Source of the DNA: Sphingomonas_D zeicaulis
GTDB lineage: Bacteria; Pseudomonadota; Alphaproteobacteria; Sphingomonadales; Sphingomonadaceae
Length of the DNA: 64,000 nucleotides
Direction of reading: 5' to 3'
Assembly: GCF_050433225.1 (NCBI RefSeq)
Contig: NZ_JBNPXQ010000001.1
Span: 744,001-808,000 of the forward strand
The notes below the pieces were generated by a model that saw nothing but the letters and a program-made list of their open reading frames with translations, was not told the origin of the DNA and searched no databases. The position numbers were made by a program, and so were the translations under genes. Numbering within the stretch: the first letter of the stretch is position 1; each line of letters starts with the position of its first letter. Shown piece by piece: positions 42,137 through 50,157 of the stretch.

Positions 42137-42871
42137 ATGACGTCACTAGAAAAGCCGGCGGTGGGCACCACCACCGTTAAATGGCGGTTTCCCGCCGTTC
42201 ATCCCGAAGGTCGCAAATTCGTTCTCATCGCGGCGGTGATCACGCTCGCGTTCGCGTTGATGGCGTGGGAAACGCTCGCCTGGCCGATGGCCGGCATCAC
42301 CTTGTGGGTCGCAGCCTTCTTTCGCGATCCCGTTCGCACCGTGCCGCAGGGCGAGAATCTAATCGTCGCACCTGCGGACGGGCTGGTGACATTGATCGAG
42401 CGGGTGCCGGTGCCGCGCGAGCTCGCCGGGCCGGAGGGGCTGGGGGACGAACCGCTGGTGCGCGTCTCGATCTTCATGTCTGTGTTCGACGTCCATATCA
42501 ATCGCTCGCCGATCGCCGGCACTGTCAAGGCGGTGGTCTATATCGCGGGCAAGTTCCTCAATGCCGATCTCGACAAGGCGAGCGAGGAGAATGAGCGCCA
42601 GCATCTGATCGTCGAACGGCATGACGGGCTGCGCATCGGCTTCACCCAGATCGCGGGGCTCGTTGCGCGCCGCATCCTGCCGTTCGTCAAGCCGGGCGAC
42701 ATTCTCGCTGCCGGCCAGCGCTTCGGCCTGATCCGCTTCGGCAGCCGTGTCGACGTCTATCTGCCCGCTGGTACCGCGCCACGCATCGCGCTGGGCCAGC
42801 GCTCGATCGCGGGCGAGACGGTGCTTGCGGTGATCGGGGATCCGATCGCCTCGAGCGGCATTCCGCAATAA
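42137..42871 (+). CDS. psd: Phosphatidylserine decarboxylase proenzyme
   Basis: 244 residues (ATG 42137; GTG 42131 adds two). Short PSD form: PAVHPEGRKFVLIAAVITLA with an N-terminal helix pair, FFRDPVRTVPQGENLIVAPA, FMSVFDVHINRSPIAGTVKA, and the autocleavage site LIRFGSRVDVYLPAG, where the Gly-Ser bond yields a pyruvoyl cofactor. It makes phosphatidylethanolamine. Three bases separate it from pssA, so the two phosphatidylserine steps are cotranscribed. Confidence 0.95.
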   Translation: MTSLEKPAVGTTTVKWRFPAVHPEGRKFVLIAAVITLAFALMAWETLAWPMAGITLWVAAFFRDPVRTVPQGENLIVAPADGLVTLIERVPVPRELAGPEGLGDEPLVRVSIFMSVFDVHINRSPIAGTVKAVVYIAGKFLNADLDKASEENERQHLIVERHDGLRIGFTQIAGLVARRILPFVKPGDILAAGQRFGLIRFGSRVDVYLPAGTAPRIALGQRSIAGETVLAVIGDPIASSGIPQ

Positions 42872-42873
42872 GG

Positions 42874-43671
42874 ATGAGCAGACGCCCCGATCCCCGCCGT
42901 GGCATTCCGCTAAGGGCACTGGCGCCCAATGCCGTCACCACGCTTGCCCTTTGTTCGGGGCTGACCGGCATCCTCTTCGCCATTGCTGAGGACTGGCGGA
43001 TGGCCGTGAGCGCGGTGATCCTGGCGGGCGTGCTTGACGGCCTCGACGGGCGCATCGCGCGCCTGCTCAAGGGCGAAAGCCGGTTCGGCGCCGAACTCGA
43101 TTCGCTGTCGGATGTGATCGCCTTCGGCGTTTCCCCGGCGATCATCCTCTACCTCTGGTCACTCCAGCATCTGGGCGAGGAAGGGCAGCGTTATGGCTGG
43201 ATCTTCGCGCTCGCCCATGCGGCGGGTTGCGCGCTGCGGCTTGCGCGCTTCAACGCCCAGATCGACGCGGCCGAGCAGCCGCATAAATCGGCGGGATTCC
43301 TCACCGGCGTACCCGCACCGACCGCAGCGGGGCTGGCGATGCTGCCGCTCTATCTCTTCCTGTTCGTGAAGGGGCAGGGCCCGGTTGCAGACATCGCGCG
43401 CAACGGCATGCTCGTTGCGCCATGGATGGCGTTCGTCGTCTTCCTGATGACGTCGAGCCTGCCTACCTACAGTTGGGGCTCGCTGCGCCTGCGTCGCCAT
43501 ATCCGCATGGAATTGCTGGTCGGTGTCGCGCTGATCGGGGGCGCCATTTTCGCGGTGCCGTGGGCAACGCTGATTGGCGTCGCGAACCTCTATCTGCTGA
43601 CGATCCCGTTCAGCACCAACAGCTACGCTCGGATCAGGCGGCAGCGCGCTGCTGCTGCCGCGGCCGGCTGA
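42874..43671 (+). CDS. pssA: CDP-diacylglycerol-serine O-phosphatidyltransferase
   Basis: 265 residues, membrane enzyme with the CDP-alcohol phosphotransferase signature DGLDGRIARLLKGESRFGAE followed by LDSLSD (all metal aspartates present). It forms phosphatidylserine from CDP-diacylglycerol and serine for Psd. The last 38 bases overlap, tail to tail, the small SOS-box gene on the minus strand, so strong transcription of one could affect the other. Confidence 0.96.
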   Translation: MSRRPDPRRGIPLRALAPNAVTTLALCSGLTGILFAIAEDWRMAVSAVILAGVLDGLDGRIARLLKGESRFGAELDSLSDVIAFGVSPAIILYLWSLQHLGEEGQRYGWIFALAHAAGCALRLARFNAQIDAAEQPHKSAGFLTGVPAPTAAGLAMLPLYLFLFVKGQGPVADIARNGMLVAPWMAFVVFLMTSSLPTYSWGSLRLRRHIRMELLVGVALIGGAIFAVPWATLIGVANLYLLTIPFSTNSYARIRRQRAAAAAAG

Positions 43672-43867
43672 GCGCGGCGCGCGCCGACTCCCGCATCGCT
43701 TCGCGCGCGGAGCGATGCTCCGCCAAAGTGCCGGCCTGAACCGTTCGGCCCGCCGGGTCGAGCGCTTCCATGATCGCGTCCAGCCGGGATGCGATCATGT
43801 GCCAGATCATGGCCAGCGCCATCAGCAAGCCGGACGCGAACAGCAGCGAACCTACCATATGCAGCAT
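43634..43867 (-). CDS. Small membrane protein under predicted LexA control
   Basis: 77 residues. One N-terminal membrane helix (MVGSLLFASGLLMALAMIW) is followed by a cytoplasmic-type amphipathic part (RLDAIMEALDPAGRTVQAGT) and a basic helix ending RPRQQQRAAA. There is no enzyme motif. The start at 43867 is set by GGGAGG six bases upstream. Its promoter (43910-43938) overlaps a perfect alphaproteobacterial SOS box. Size and topology recall SOS-induced small membrane division inhibitors such as Caulobacter SidA and DidA, but no sequence match is claimed. It overlaps pssA by 38 bases in the opposite direction and is divergent from rpsB. Confidence 0.78.
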   Translation of the reverse strand: MLHMVGSLLFASGLLMALAMIWHMIASRLDAIMEALDPAGRTVQAGTLAEHRSAREAMRESARAALSRPRQQQRAAA

Positions 43868-43909
43868 GACGAACCTCCCGAAGCGGACCTTTGTTCGATG
43901 ACTGAGCGG

Positions 43910-43938
43910 TTTATGTTCGATATTTGTTCTATCGTCAA
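43910..43938 (-). promoter_or_regulatory. Predicted sigma-70 promoter of the small membrane protein
   Basis: On the minus strand TTGACG (43933-43938) is followed after exactly 17 bases by CATAAA (43910-43915). The -35 matches five of six consensus bases. The ATG of the 77-residue gene is about 43 bases downstream. It overlaps the SOS box, so LexA would block RNA polymerase. Confidence 0.65.
43915..43929 (+). promoter_or_regulatory. LexA (SOS) box, GTTC-N7-GTTC
   Basis: GTTC at 43915-43918 and GTTC at 43926-43929, separated by exactly seven bases, match the direct-repeat LexA operator established for Alphaproteobacteria. It lies inside the -35/-10 spacer of the minus-strand promoter. A third GTTC at 43893 repeats the GTTCGAT heptamer of the first half-site. 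Confidence 0.75.
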
Positions 43939-44120
43939 GCGCCGATCCAATGTCGGTGGGATGGCAGTTGCGCGCCAATGAGGGTGCAGGACAGGCTTGC
44001 GTTCGCGCGTGGTTCCGATTAAGGGCCGCCGCATTCCACATGGGAAGCGCACATACCGGTGCCTGGGCCGATGCCCTGGTCACTGCTTCCCAGAGGTTCA
44101 ACCGGAAGGAGAATAATCCT

Positions 44121-44900
44121 ATGGCGGCTCCCACCGTCTCCCTGCACCAGTTGCTTGAAGCTGGCGCGCATTTTGGTCACCAGACGCACCGCTGGAACCC
44201 GAAGATGAAGCCTTACATCTTCGGTGAGCGCAACGGCGTCCACATCCTCGATCTGTCCCAGACCGTTCCGCTGTTCGCCCGCGCGCTCGACTTCGTGTCG
44301 CAGACCGTCGCGCACGGCGGCAAAGTGCTGTTCGTCGGCACCAAGCGCCAGGCGCAGGATCCGATCGCCGAGGCGGCCCGCCGCGCCGGGCAGCACTATG
44401 TCAACCATCGCTGGCTGGGCGGCATGCTCACCAACTGGAAGACGATCTCGCAGTCGATCAAGCGCTTCAAGGCGCTCGAGGAGCAGCTCGCTGGCGACAC
44501 GCACGGCCTCACCAAGAAGGAAGTGCTTCAGCTCACCCGTGAGCGCGACAAGTTCGAGCTGTCGCTCGGCGGCATCCGCGACATGGGCGGCATTCCGGAC
44601 GTGATGTTCGTGATCGACGCCAACAAGGAAGAGCTGGCGATCAAGGAAGCCAACACGCTCGGCATCCCGGTCGTCGCGATCCTCGATTCGAACGTCAGCC
44701 CGGACGGCATCGCCTTCCCGGTTCCGGCGAACGACGACGCCAGCCGCGCCATCCGCCTGTATTGCGAAGCGATCGCCCAGGCGGCGACCCGCGGTCAGCA
44801 GGGCGGCGCCGCGTCGCGCGGTGTCGATCTCGGCGCGATGGATGAGCCGCCGGCGGAAGCCGCGCTGGCCGAGGCCGAGGGCGTTCCGGCCGAGGCGTGA
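44121..44900 (+). CDS. rpsB: 30S ribosomal protein S2
   Basis: 259 residues. MAAPTVSLHQLLEAGAHFGH with QTHRWNPKMKPYIFGERNG, RRAGQHYVNHRWLGGMLTNW and DVMFVIDANKEELAIKEAN are S2 hallmarks. The start has GGAAGGAG nine bases upstream. An Ala/Glu-rich C-terminal tail extends past the usual end, common in sphingomonads. It heads the translation / isoprenoid / outer-membrane cluster. The 250-base 5' region holds the divergent SOS promoter and its own unassigned promoter. Confidence 0.98.
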   Translation: MAAPTVSLHQLLEAGAHFGHQTHRWNPKMKPYIFGERNGVHILDLSQTVPLFARALDFVSQTVAHGGKVLFVGTKRQAQDPIAEAARRAGQHYVNHRWLGGMLTNWKTISQSIKRFKALEEQLAGDTHGLTKKEVLQLTRERDKFELSLGGIRDMGGIPDVMFVIDANKEELAIKEANTLGIPVVAILDSNVSPDGIAFPVPANDDASRAIRLYCEAIAQAATRGQQGGAASRGVDLGAMDEPPAEAALAEAEGVPAEA

Positions 44901-45024
44901 TCGAGGACAGGCGGGCTCCGGCCTGCCGTCCCTTGATCGTGCCCGTGCGGCGTCTGAGCGAAAGCGATTGCCACCGGTCAATGATCGATGGCGACAGGAT
45001 AGGGCGTCACTGCCTTGTCATGCG

Positions 45025-45064
45025 GACGGGGCAGGGCGCTAAGCAGCGTCTGCCCCGTCTTTTT
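45025..45064 (+). terminator. Intrinsic terminator between rpsB and tsf
   Basis: GACGGGGCA at 45025-45033 pairs with TGCCCCGTC at 45051-45059, with an inner CGCT/AGCG extension, followed directly by TTTTT. It is a strong terminator 25 bases before the tsf start, so tsf expression must come from read-through or a promoter in the rpsB-tsf gap. Confidence 0.82.
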
Positions 45065-45090
45065 ATCGAGACAAACTGAAGGAACAGGAC

Positions 45091-46038
45091 ATGGCCGAGA
45101 TCACTGCCGCCCTGGTGAAGGAACTGCGCGAGCGCTCCGGCGCCGGCATGATGGATTGCAAGAAGGCGTTGGCCGAAACCGGCGGCGACATGGAAGCCGC
45201 GATTGACTGGCTGCGTACCAAGGGTCTTGCGACCGCCGCGAAAAAGGCGGGCCGCACCGCCGCCGAGGGTCTGGTCGGCGTTGCCGTGTCGGGCACCCGC
45301 GGCGCTGCCGTCGAGGTCAACTCGGAGACCGATTTCGTCGCGAAGAACGAACTGTTCCAGCAGTTCGTGAAGACGGTTGCCGGCATCGCGCTCGAAAAGG
45401 GTGCGGACGTCGAGGCGCTGTCGGCCGCGAGCTGGCCCGAGGGCGGCACCGTCGCCGAGAAGCTGACCGCCAATGTCGCGCAGATCGGTGAGAACCAGGC
45501 GCTGCGTCGCGCGGCGCTGCTCGAAGTCTCCGAGGGTGTCGTGGTCTCCTATGTCCACAACGCCGCGGCTACGGGCCTTGGCAAGATCGGCGTGCTTGTC
45601 GCGCTCGAGAGCGCCGCGCCCGCCGAAGCGCTGGAGGCGCTGGGCAAGCAGCTCGCGATGCATGTCGCCGCCGCAAATCCCTCGGCGCTGAATGAGGAAG
45701 ACCTGCCGGCCGATCTGATCGAGCGTGAGCGCGCGATCGCCGCCGAGAAGGCCGCCGAATCGGGCAAGCCGGCGAACATCGTCGAGAAGATGGTCGAGGG
45801 TTCGATCGCGAAGTTCCGCAAGGAAAACGCGCTGGTCAGCCAGATCTTCGTGATCGACGGCAAGTCGAAGGTGTCGGATGTGGTCGCCGCGGCGGCCAAG
45901 GAAGCCGGCAGCCCGATCACGCTCGCCAACTATGTGCGCTTCCAGCTGGGCGAGGGCATCGTGAAGGAAGAGAGCGATTTCGCGGCGGAAGTCGCGGCCG
46001 CTGCCGGCGTCAAGAAGGACGAGCCGGCCAACGCCTGA
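45091..46038 (+). CDS. tsf: Elongation factor Ts
   Basis: 315 residues, slightly longer than usual. The N-terminal UBA-like part has LVKELRERSGAGMMDCKKAL, and the core carries VEVNSETDFVAKNELFQQFV. The C-terminal subdomain ends with an Ala-rich tail. It catalyses GDP release from EF-Tu. GAAGGA lies about nine bases upstream of the ATG. Confidence 0.98.
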   Translation: MAEITAALVKELRERSGAGMMDCKKALAETGGDMEAAIDWLRTKGLATAAKKAGRTAAEGLVGVAVSGTRGAAVEVNSETDFVAKNELFQQFVKTVAGIALEKGADVEALSAASWPEGGTVAEKLTANVAQIGENQALRRAALLEVSEGVVVSYVHNAAATGLGKIGVLVALESAAPAEALEALGKQLAMHVAAANPSALNEEDLPADLIERERAIAAEKAAESGKPANIVEKMVEGSIAKFRKENALVSQIFVIDGKSKVSDVVAAAAKEAGSPITLANYVRFQLGEGIVKEESDFAAEVAAAAGVKKDEPANA

Positions 46039-46047
46039 TCGCAGTCA

Positions 46048-46078
46048 CGCCGCCGTTCCTTCGATTGGAACGGCGGCG
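46048..46078 (+). terminator. Hairpin after tsf
   Basis: A perfect 12-bp stem, CGCCGCCGTTCC at 46048-46059 with GGAACGGCGGCG at 46067-46078, closes a 7-base loop 10 bases after the tsf stop. There is no U-tract (GAAACTG follows), so it may attenuate rather than stop transcription toward pyrH, 100 bases on. Confidence 0.6.
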
Positions 46079-46178
46079 AAACTGTGTTCGCGCGGAGTGC
46101 CTTGCCCGGCTTGGCACCACGCACCGGCGCAACTAAGGTGCGCGCCGCTTCTTCCCCAACGATCAGGATCGCTCCCCT

Positions 46179-46922
46179 ATGCTGCGCCCACGCTTCAACC
46201 GCATCCTCCTGAAATTGTCCGGAGAGGTGCTGATGGGGCCCGGCCAGTTCGGTATCGATCCCGACACGGTCGCGCGCGTGGCGGACGAGATCAAGGCGGC
46301 CAAGGAAGCCGGCCATGAGCTTTGCATCGTCGTCGGTGGCGGCAATATCTTTCGCGGCCTTGCAGCGGCGGCCAAGGGCTTCGAGCGCACCAGCGCCGAC
46401 TATATGGGCATGCTCGCCACGGTCATGAACGCGCTGGCGGTGCAGAACGCGCTGGAGCAGATCGGCGTCGACACCCGTGTCCAGTCAGCGATCCCGATGA
46501 ACACGGTGTGCGAGCCCTTCATCAAACGCCGCGCCGAGCGCCATATGGAAAAGGGCCGGATCGTGATCTTCGCGGCCGGCACCGGAAATCCCTATTTCAC
46601 CACCGACAGCGCTGCCGCGCTCCGCGCCGCGGAGATGAATTGCGACGCGCTGTTCAAGGGCACCTCGGTCGATGGCGTCTATGATGCCGATCCCAAGAAG
46701 GTGCCGGGTGCAAAGCGTTTCGATACAGTCAGTTTCAACCATGTGCTCGCAGCCGATCTGAAGGTGATGGATGCGAGCGCCGTGTCGCTGTGCCGCGACA
46801 ACGACATCCCGATCGTGGTGTTCAACATCCGCGAGCAGGGGAATCTGTCGCAGGTCCTTGAGGGCAAGGGCACAGCGACCATCGTGCAGAATGAGGGAGA
46901 GTTGATCGATGCCAGCCTATAG
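46179..46922 (+). CDS. pyrH: Uridylate kinase
   Basis: 247 residues, amino-acid-kinase fold. LLKLSGEVLMGPGQFGIDPD, IVVGGGNIFRG, RRAERHMEKGRIVIFAAGTG and NPYFTTDSAAALRA are diagnostic. It phosphorylates UMP to UDP. The end overlaps frr by 14 bases. Confidence 0.98.
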   Translation: MLRPRFNRILLKLSGEVLMGPGQFGIDPDTVARVADEIKAAKEAGHELCIVVGGGNIFRGLAAAAKGFERTSADYMGMLATVMNALAVQNALEQIGVDTRVQSAIPMNTVCEPFIKRRAERHMEKGRIVIFAAGTGNPYFTTDSAAALRAAEMNCDALFKGTSVDGVYDADPKKVPGAKRFDTVSFNHVLAADLKVMDASAVSLCRDNDIPIVVFNIREQGNLSQVLEGKGTATIVQNEGELIDASL

Positions 46923-47466
46923 CAAGTCCGACCTCGAGCGTCGGATGGCCGGCGCCGTCGAGGCGTTGAAGCATGATCTCGTCGGCCTGCGCACCGGTCG
47001 CGCCTCGACGACTTTGCTCGATCCGGTGACCGTCGAGGTCTATGGGGCGCACATGCCGATCACCCAGGTCGCCACCGTCTCGGTTCCCGAGCCGCGGCTG
47101 ATCTCGGTGCAGGTGTGGGACAAGTCGAACGTCGGCCCGGTCGACAAGGCGATCCGCTCGGCCGGCCTCGGCCTCAATCCGATCGTCGACGGCCAGACGC
47201 TGCGTCTGCCGATTCCTGATCTGACCGAAGAGCGCCGCAAGGAACTCGCCAAGCTCGCCAATCAATACGCGGAAAAGGCCCGGATCGCGGCACGCAACGT
47301 GCGCCGTGACGGCAATGACTCGCTCAAGATGGACGAGAAGAAGGGCGAGATCAGCGAGGATGAGCGCAAGCGCGCCGAGACCGAGGTGCAGAAGCTGACC
47401 GACGCGACGATTGCGGACATCGATGCCGCCGCTGCCGCGAAGGAAAAGGAAATCCTCGGCAAGTGA
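46909..47466 (+). CDS. frr: Ribosome recycling factor
   Basis: 185 residues: DLERRMAGAVEALKHDLVGL, LRTGRASTTLLDPVTVEVYG and KLANQYAEKARIAARNVRRD mark RRF. It splits post-termination ribosomes with EF-G. It overlaps pyrH (14 bases) and uppS (4 bases), so it is translationally coupled on both sides. Confidence 0.98.
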   Translation: MPAYSKSDLERRMAGAVEALKHDLVGLRTGRASTTLLDPVTVEVYGAHMPITQVATVSVPEPRLISVQVWDKSNVGPVDKAIRSAGLGLNPIVDGQTLRLPIPDLTEERRKELAKLANQYAEKARIAARNVRRDGNDSLKMDEKKGEISEDERKRAETEVQKLTDATIADIDAAAAAKEKEILGK

Positions 47467-48215
47467 GCCTGTTGCCGATCCAGTCCGGTGGCGCATCGCC
47501 GAGGACGGGCGGCCGCGGTGCGGTGCCGCGCCACGTCGCGATCATCATGGACGGCAATGGTCGCTGGGCGAAGAAGCGGCTGTTGCCGCGCGTCGCCGGC
47601 CATCGCCGCGGGATCGAGGCGGTGCGCCGCACCGTGCGCGCCGCCGGAGAGCTCGGTATCGAGGCGCTGACATTGTTCGCCTTCTCGTCGGAAAACTGGC
47701 GCCGTCCGGCGGCGGAAATCGGCGAGCTGATGGGCATGCTCAAGCGCTTCATCGTCTCGGATCTCGATGAAATCCACGAGGCTGGCATTCGCCTGGTCGT
47801 GTTGGGTGACTGGCGGATGCTGCAGGGCGACATTGTCGAACTGATCGAGGGTGCCATCGCGCGCACTGCCAACAACACCCGGCAGACGCTTGTTGTGGCG
47901 CTGAATTATGGCGCGCAGGATGAGATCGTTCGCGTTGCCCGTCGACTGGCGATCGAGGCTGCCGAGCGGCGTCTCGATCCTGCCACGATCGATGCGGCGA
48001 TGTTCGAGAACGGGCTCGATACGCAAGGCCTGCCGCCGCTCGACCTGCTGATCCGCACATCGGGCGAAAAGCGCTTGTCCAATTTTCTGCTGTGGCAGGC
48101 GGCCTATGCCGAACTGCTGTTCGTCGATACGCTGTGGCCCGATTTCGGTCGCGACGAGCTCGCGGCCGCCGTCGATGCGTTCGCGGCACGCGAGCGGCGG
48201 TTCGGAGGTTTATGA
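47463..48215 (+). CDS. uppS: Isoprenyl transferase (undecaprenyl-diphosphate synthase)
   Basis: 250 residues. GTG start. HVAIIMDGNGRWAKKRLLPR with VAGHRRGIEAVR is the catalytic core, plus LTLFAFSSENWRRP and the late LLIRTSGEKRLSNFLLWQAA. It makes the C55 carrier for peptidoglycan and glycans, using IPP from the Dxr pathway encoded two genes later. Confidence 0.97.
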   Translation: MSLLPIQSGGASPRTGGRGAVPRHVAIIMDGNGRWAKKRLLPRVAGHRRGIEAVRRTVRAAGELGIEALTLFAFSSENWRRPAAEIGELMGMLKRFIVSDLDEIHEAGIRLVVLGDWRMLQGDIVELIEGAIARTANNTRQTLVVALNYGAQDEIVRVARRLAIEAAERRLDPATIDAAMFENGLDTQGLPPLDLLIRTSGEKRLSNFLLWQAAYAELLFVDTLWPDFGRDELAAAVDAFAARERRFGGL

Positions 48216-49003
48216 CGACATCGGTCAAGGCGAACTGGGTTGCCGATCTGCCGCGCAAGGCGCTGGTCGCGGTCATCCTCGTCGCCGTCGCTGTCGGCGG
48301 GTTGATCGCCGGCGGCTACGCGCTGTGGCTGCTCTTGTCGGCGTTCGGGCTGCTGATGATGGTCGAGTGGGCAACGCTCGCCGCGGCCGAGGGGCGCGAC
48401 CGCTGGGTCGCGATTGTCGGCCTCGGAGCGGCGCTGGTCGCGGTCTCGCCGGCGCTCGGGCATCCCGGCTGGCTATCGATCGCGATCATTCTGGGCGCGG
48501 CGCTCGTCATCGGGCTGATCAGCCGTAACGCCCAGCTTGGCGGCGGCGCGCCCTATATCGCGCTACCAGTGCTCTCGCTGCTGTTCGTGCGCGCCGAACC
48601 GGCCGGCTTGTTGCTTGCGGGCTGGACGCTGGCATTGGTCTGGGCGACCGATATCGGCGCCTATTTTGCCGGTCGCCTGATCGGTGGACCCAAGATCGCG
48701 CCTTCGGTCAGCCCTAACAAAACCTGGGCGGGGCTGGGCGGCGGCATGGTCGCTGCGCTCGTAACCGGGCTGCTGTTCCACGTTTTCGGCGGCCTCACCA
48801 TCGGCCTGGCACTCGCCAGCGCGCCGCTGGCGGTGGTCGCGCAGGCGGGCGACTTCTTCGAAAGCGCGCTCAAGCGCAACGCCGGCGTCAAGGACAGCGG
48901 TACGATCCTGCCCGGCCATGGCGGCGTGCTCGATCGGCTCGACGGGCTGGTGCCGGTGTCGGTGGTCGTTGCGCTCGTGCTGGCGGCGGGGGTGCGGATA
49001 TGA
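48212..49003 (+). CDS. cdsA: Phosphatidate cytidylyltransferase
   Basis: 263 residues with several helices. The family signature is complete: SALKRNAGVKDSGTILPGHG followed by GVLDRLDG. SPNKTWAGLGGGM is also conserved. It makes CDP-diacylglycerol, the substrate of PssA at 42.9 kb. The ATG overlaps the uppS stop (ATGA). Confidence 0.97.
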   Translation: MTTSVKANWVADLPRKALVAVILVAVAVGGLIAGGYALWLLLSAFGLLMMVEWATLAAAEGRDRWVAIVGLGAALVAVSPALGHPGWLSIAIILGAALVIGLISRNAQLGGGAPYIALPVLSLLFVRAEPAGLLLAGWTLALVWATDIGAYFAGRLIGGPKIAPSVSPNKTWAGLGGGMVAALVTGLLFHVFGGLTIGLALASAPLAVVAQAGDFFESALKRNAGVKDSGTILPGHGGVLDRLDGLVPVSVVVALVLAAGVRI

Positions 49004-50157
49004 AGCGCGTCACCGTTCTCGGCGCGACCGGGTCGGTCGGCGCATCGACGCTCGATCTGCTCCAGTCGGATCCCGATCGCTTCGATGTGATCGCGCTGAC
49101 CGCCAATCGTGACGCCGCCGGGCTTGCCGCGGCGGCGCGGGCGACGGGTGCTAAGCTCGCGGTTATCGGGGATCCGACGGGCTACGGAGCCCTGAAAGGG
49201 CTGCTCGCGGGCAGCGGCATCGAGGCGGCGGCAGGTGCCGGCGCGATCGTCGATGCCGCGCGGCTGGGGGCGGACTGGACGATGGCTTCGATCGTCGGCT
49301 GCGCCGGCCTGCCGCCGGTCCTGGCCGCGCTGGAGCAGGGCGGAGCGGTCGCGCTGGCCAACAAGGAAGCGCTGGTCAGCGCCGGATCGCTGATGACCGA
49401 CGTCGCCCGCCGCGCCGGTGCGACGCTGCTGCCGGTCGATTCGGAGCATAATGCGATCTTCCAATGCTTCGATCATGACGCGCCGGAACGCGTGCAGCGC
49501 ATCATCCTGACCGCCAGCGGCGGCCCGTTCCGCGAATGGACGCTGGAGGCGATGGCATTGGTCACCCCGGCGCAGGCGGTGAAGCATCCCAACTGGTCGA
49601 TGGGCGCGAAGATTTCCGTCGATTCGGCGACGATGATGAACAAGGGCCTCGAACTGATCGAGGCGTTCCATCTCTTCCCGGTCGGGCTCGAGAAGATCGA
49701 CATCCTCGTCCACCCGCAGTCGGTGGTTCATTCGATGGTCGAATATGTCGATGGATCGGTTCTGGCGCAGTTGGGCACGCCCGACATGCGGACGCCGATC
49801 GCGCATGCGCTGGCCTGGCCGGATCGGATGGAGACGCGCGCGGCACGGCTCGACCTCGTCAAGGTTGGCAGGCTCGACTTCGAAGCCCCTGATCCGGAAC
49901 GGTTTCCGGCGCTGGCGCTGGCCCGCGCGGCGCTGGAGGCGGGCGGCGCTCGCCCGGCCATCCTCAACGCGGCGAACGAGGTGGCGGTCGCCGCTTTCCT
50001 TGAGGGGCGCTGCGGCTTCCTCGAAATCGCCGCAATTGTGCGCGAAACACTGGAGCGCTATGACCCGGGGGCACCGGTCTCGCTTGACGATGTGTTCGCG
50101 ATCGACCGTGAAGCGCGGGACGTGGCATCAGGGGTTATGAAGGTGAGTGCTGCGTGA
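49000..50157 (+). CDS. dxr: 1-deoxy-D-xylulose-5-phosphate reductoisomerase
   Basis: 385 residues. NADPH site VTVLGATGSVGASTLDLL. Catalytic/metal segments are ALANKEALVSAGSLM, LLPVDSEHNAIFQC and TMMNKGLELIEA. It forms MEP in the non-mevalonate isoprenoid pathway, feeding UppS. It overlaps cdsA and rseP by four bases each. Confidence 0.98.
   Translation: MKRVTVLGATGSVGASTLDLLQSDPDRFDVIALTANRDAAGLAAAARATGAKLAVIGDPTGYGALKGLLAGSGIEAAAGAGAIVDAARLGADWTMASIVGCAGLPPVLAALEQGGAVALANKEALVSAGSLMTDVARRAGATLLPVDSEHNAIFQCFDHDAPERVQRIILTASGGPFREWTLEAMALVTPAQAVKHPNWSMGAKISVDSATMMNKGLELIEAFHLFPVGLEKIDILVHPQSVVHSMVEYVDGSVLAQLGTPDMRTPIAHALAWPDRMETRAARLDLVKVGRLDFEAPDPERFPALALARAALEAGGARPAILNAANEVAVAAFLEGRCGFLEIAAIVRETLERYDPGAPVSLDDVFAIDREARDVASGVMKVSAA

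Noticed and set aside
43822..43845. Second SOS-like GTTC pair inside the small membrane gene
   Set aside because: Half-sites GAAC are six bases apart, not seven, and lie in coding sequence.
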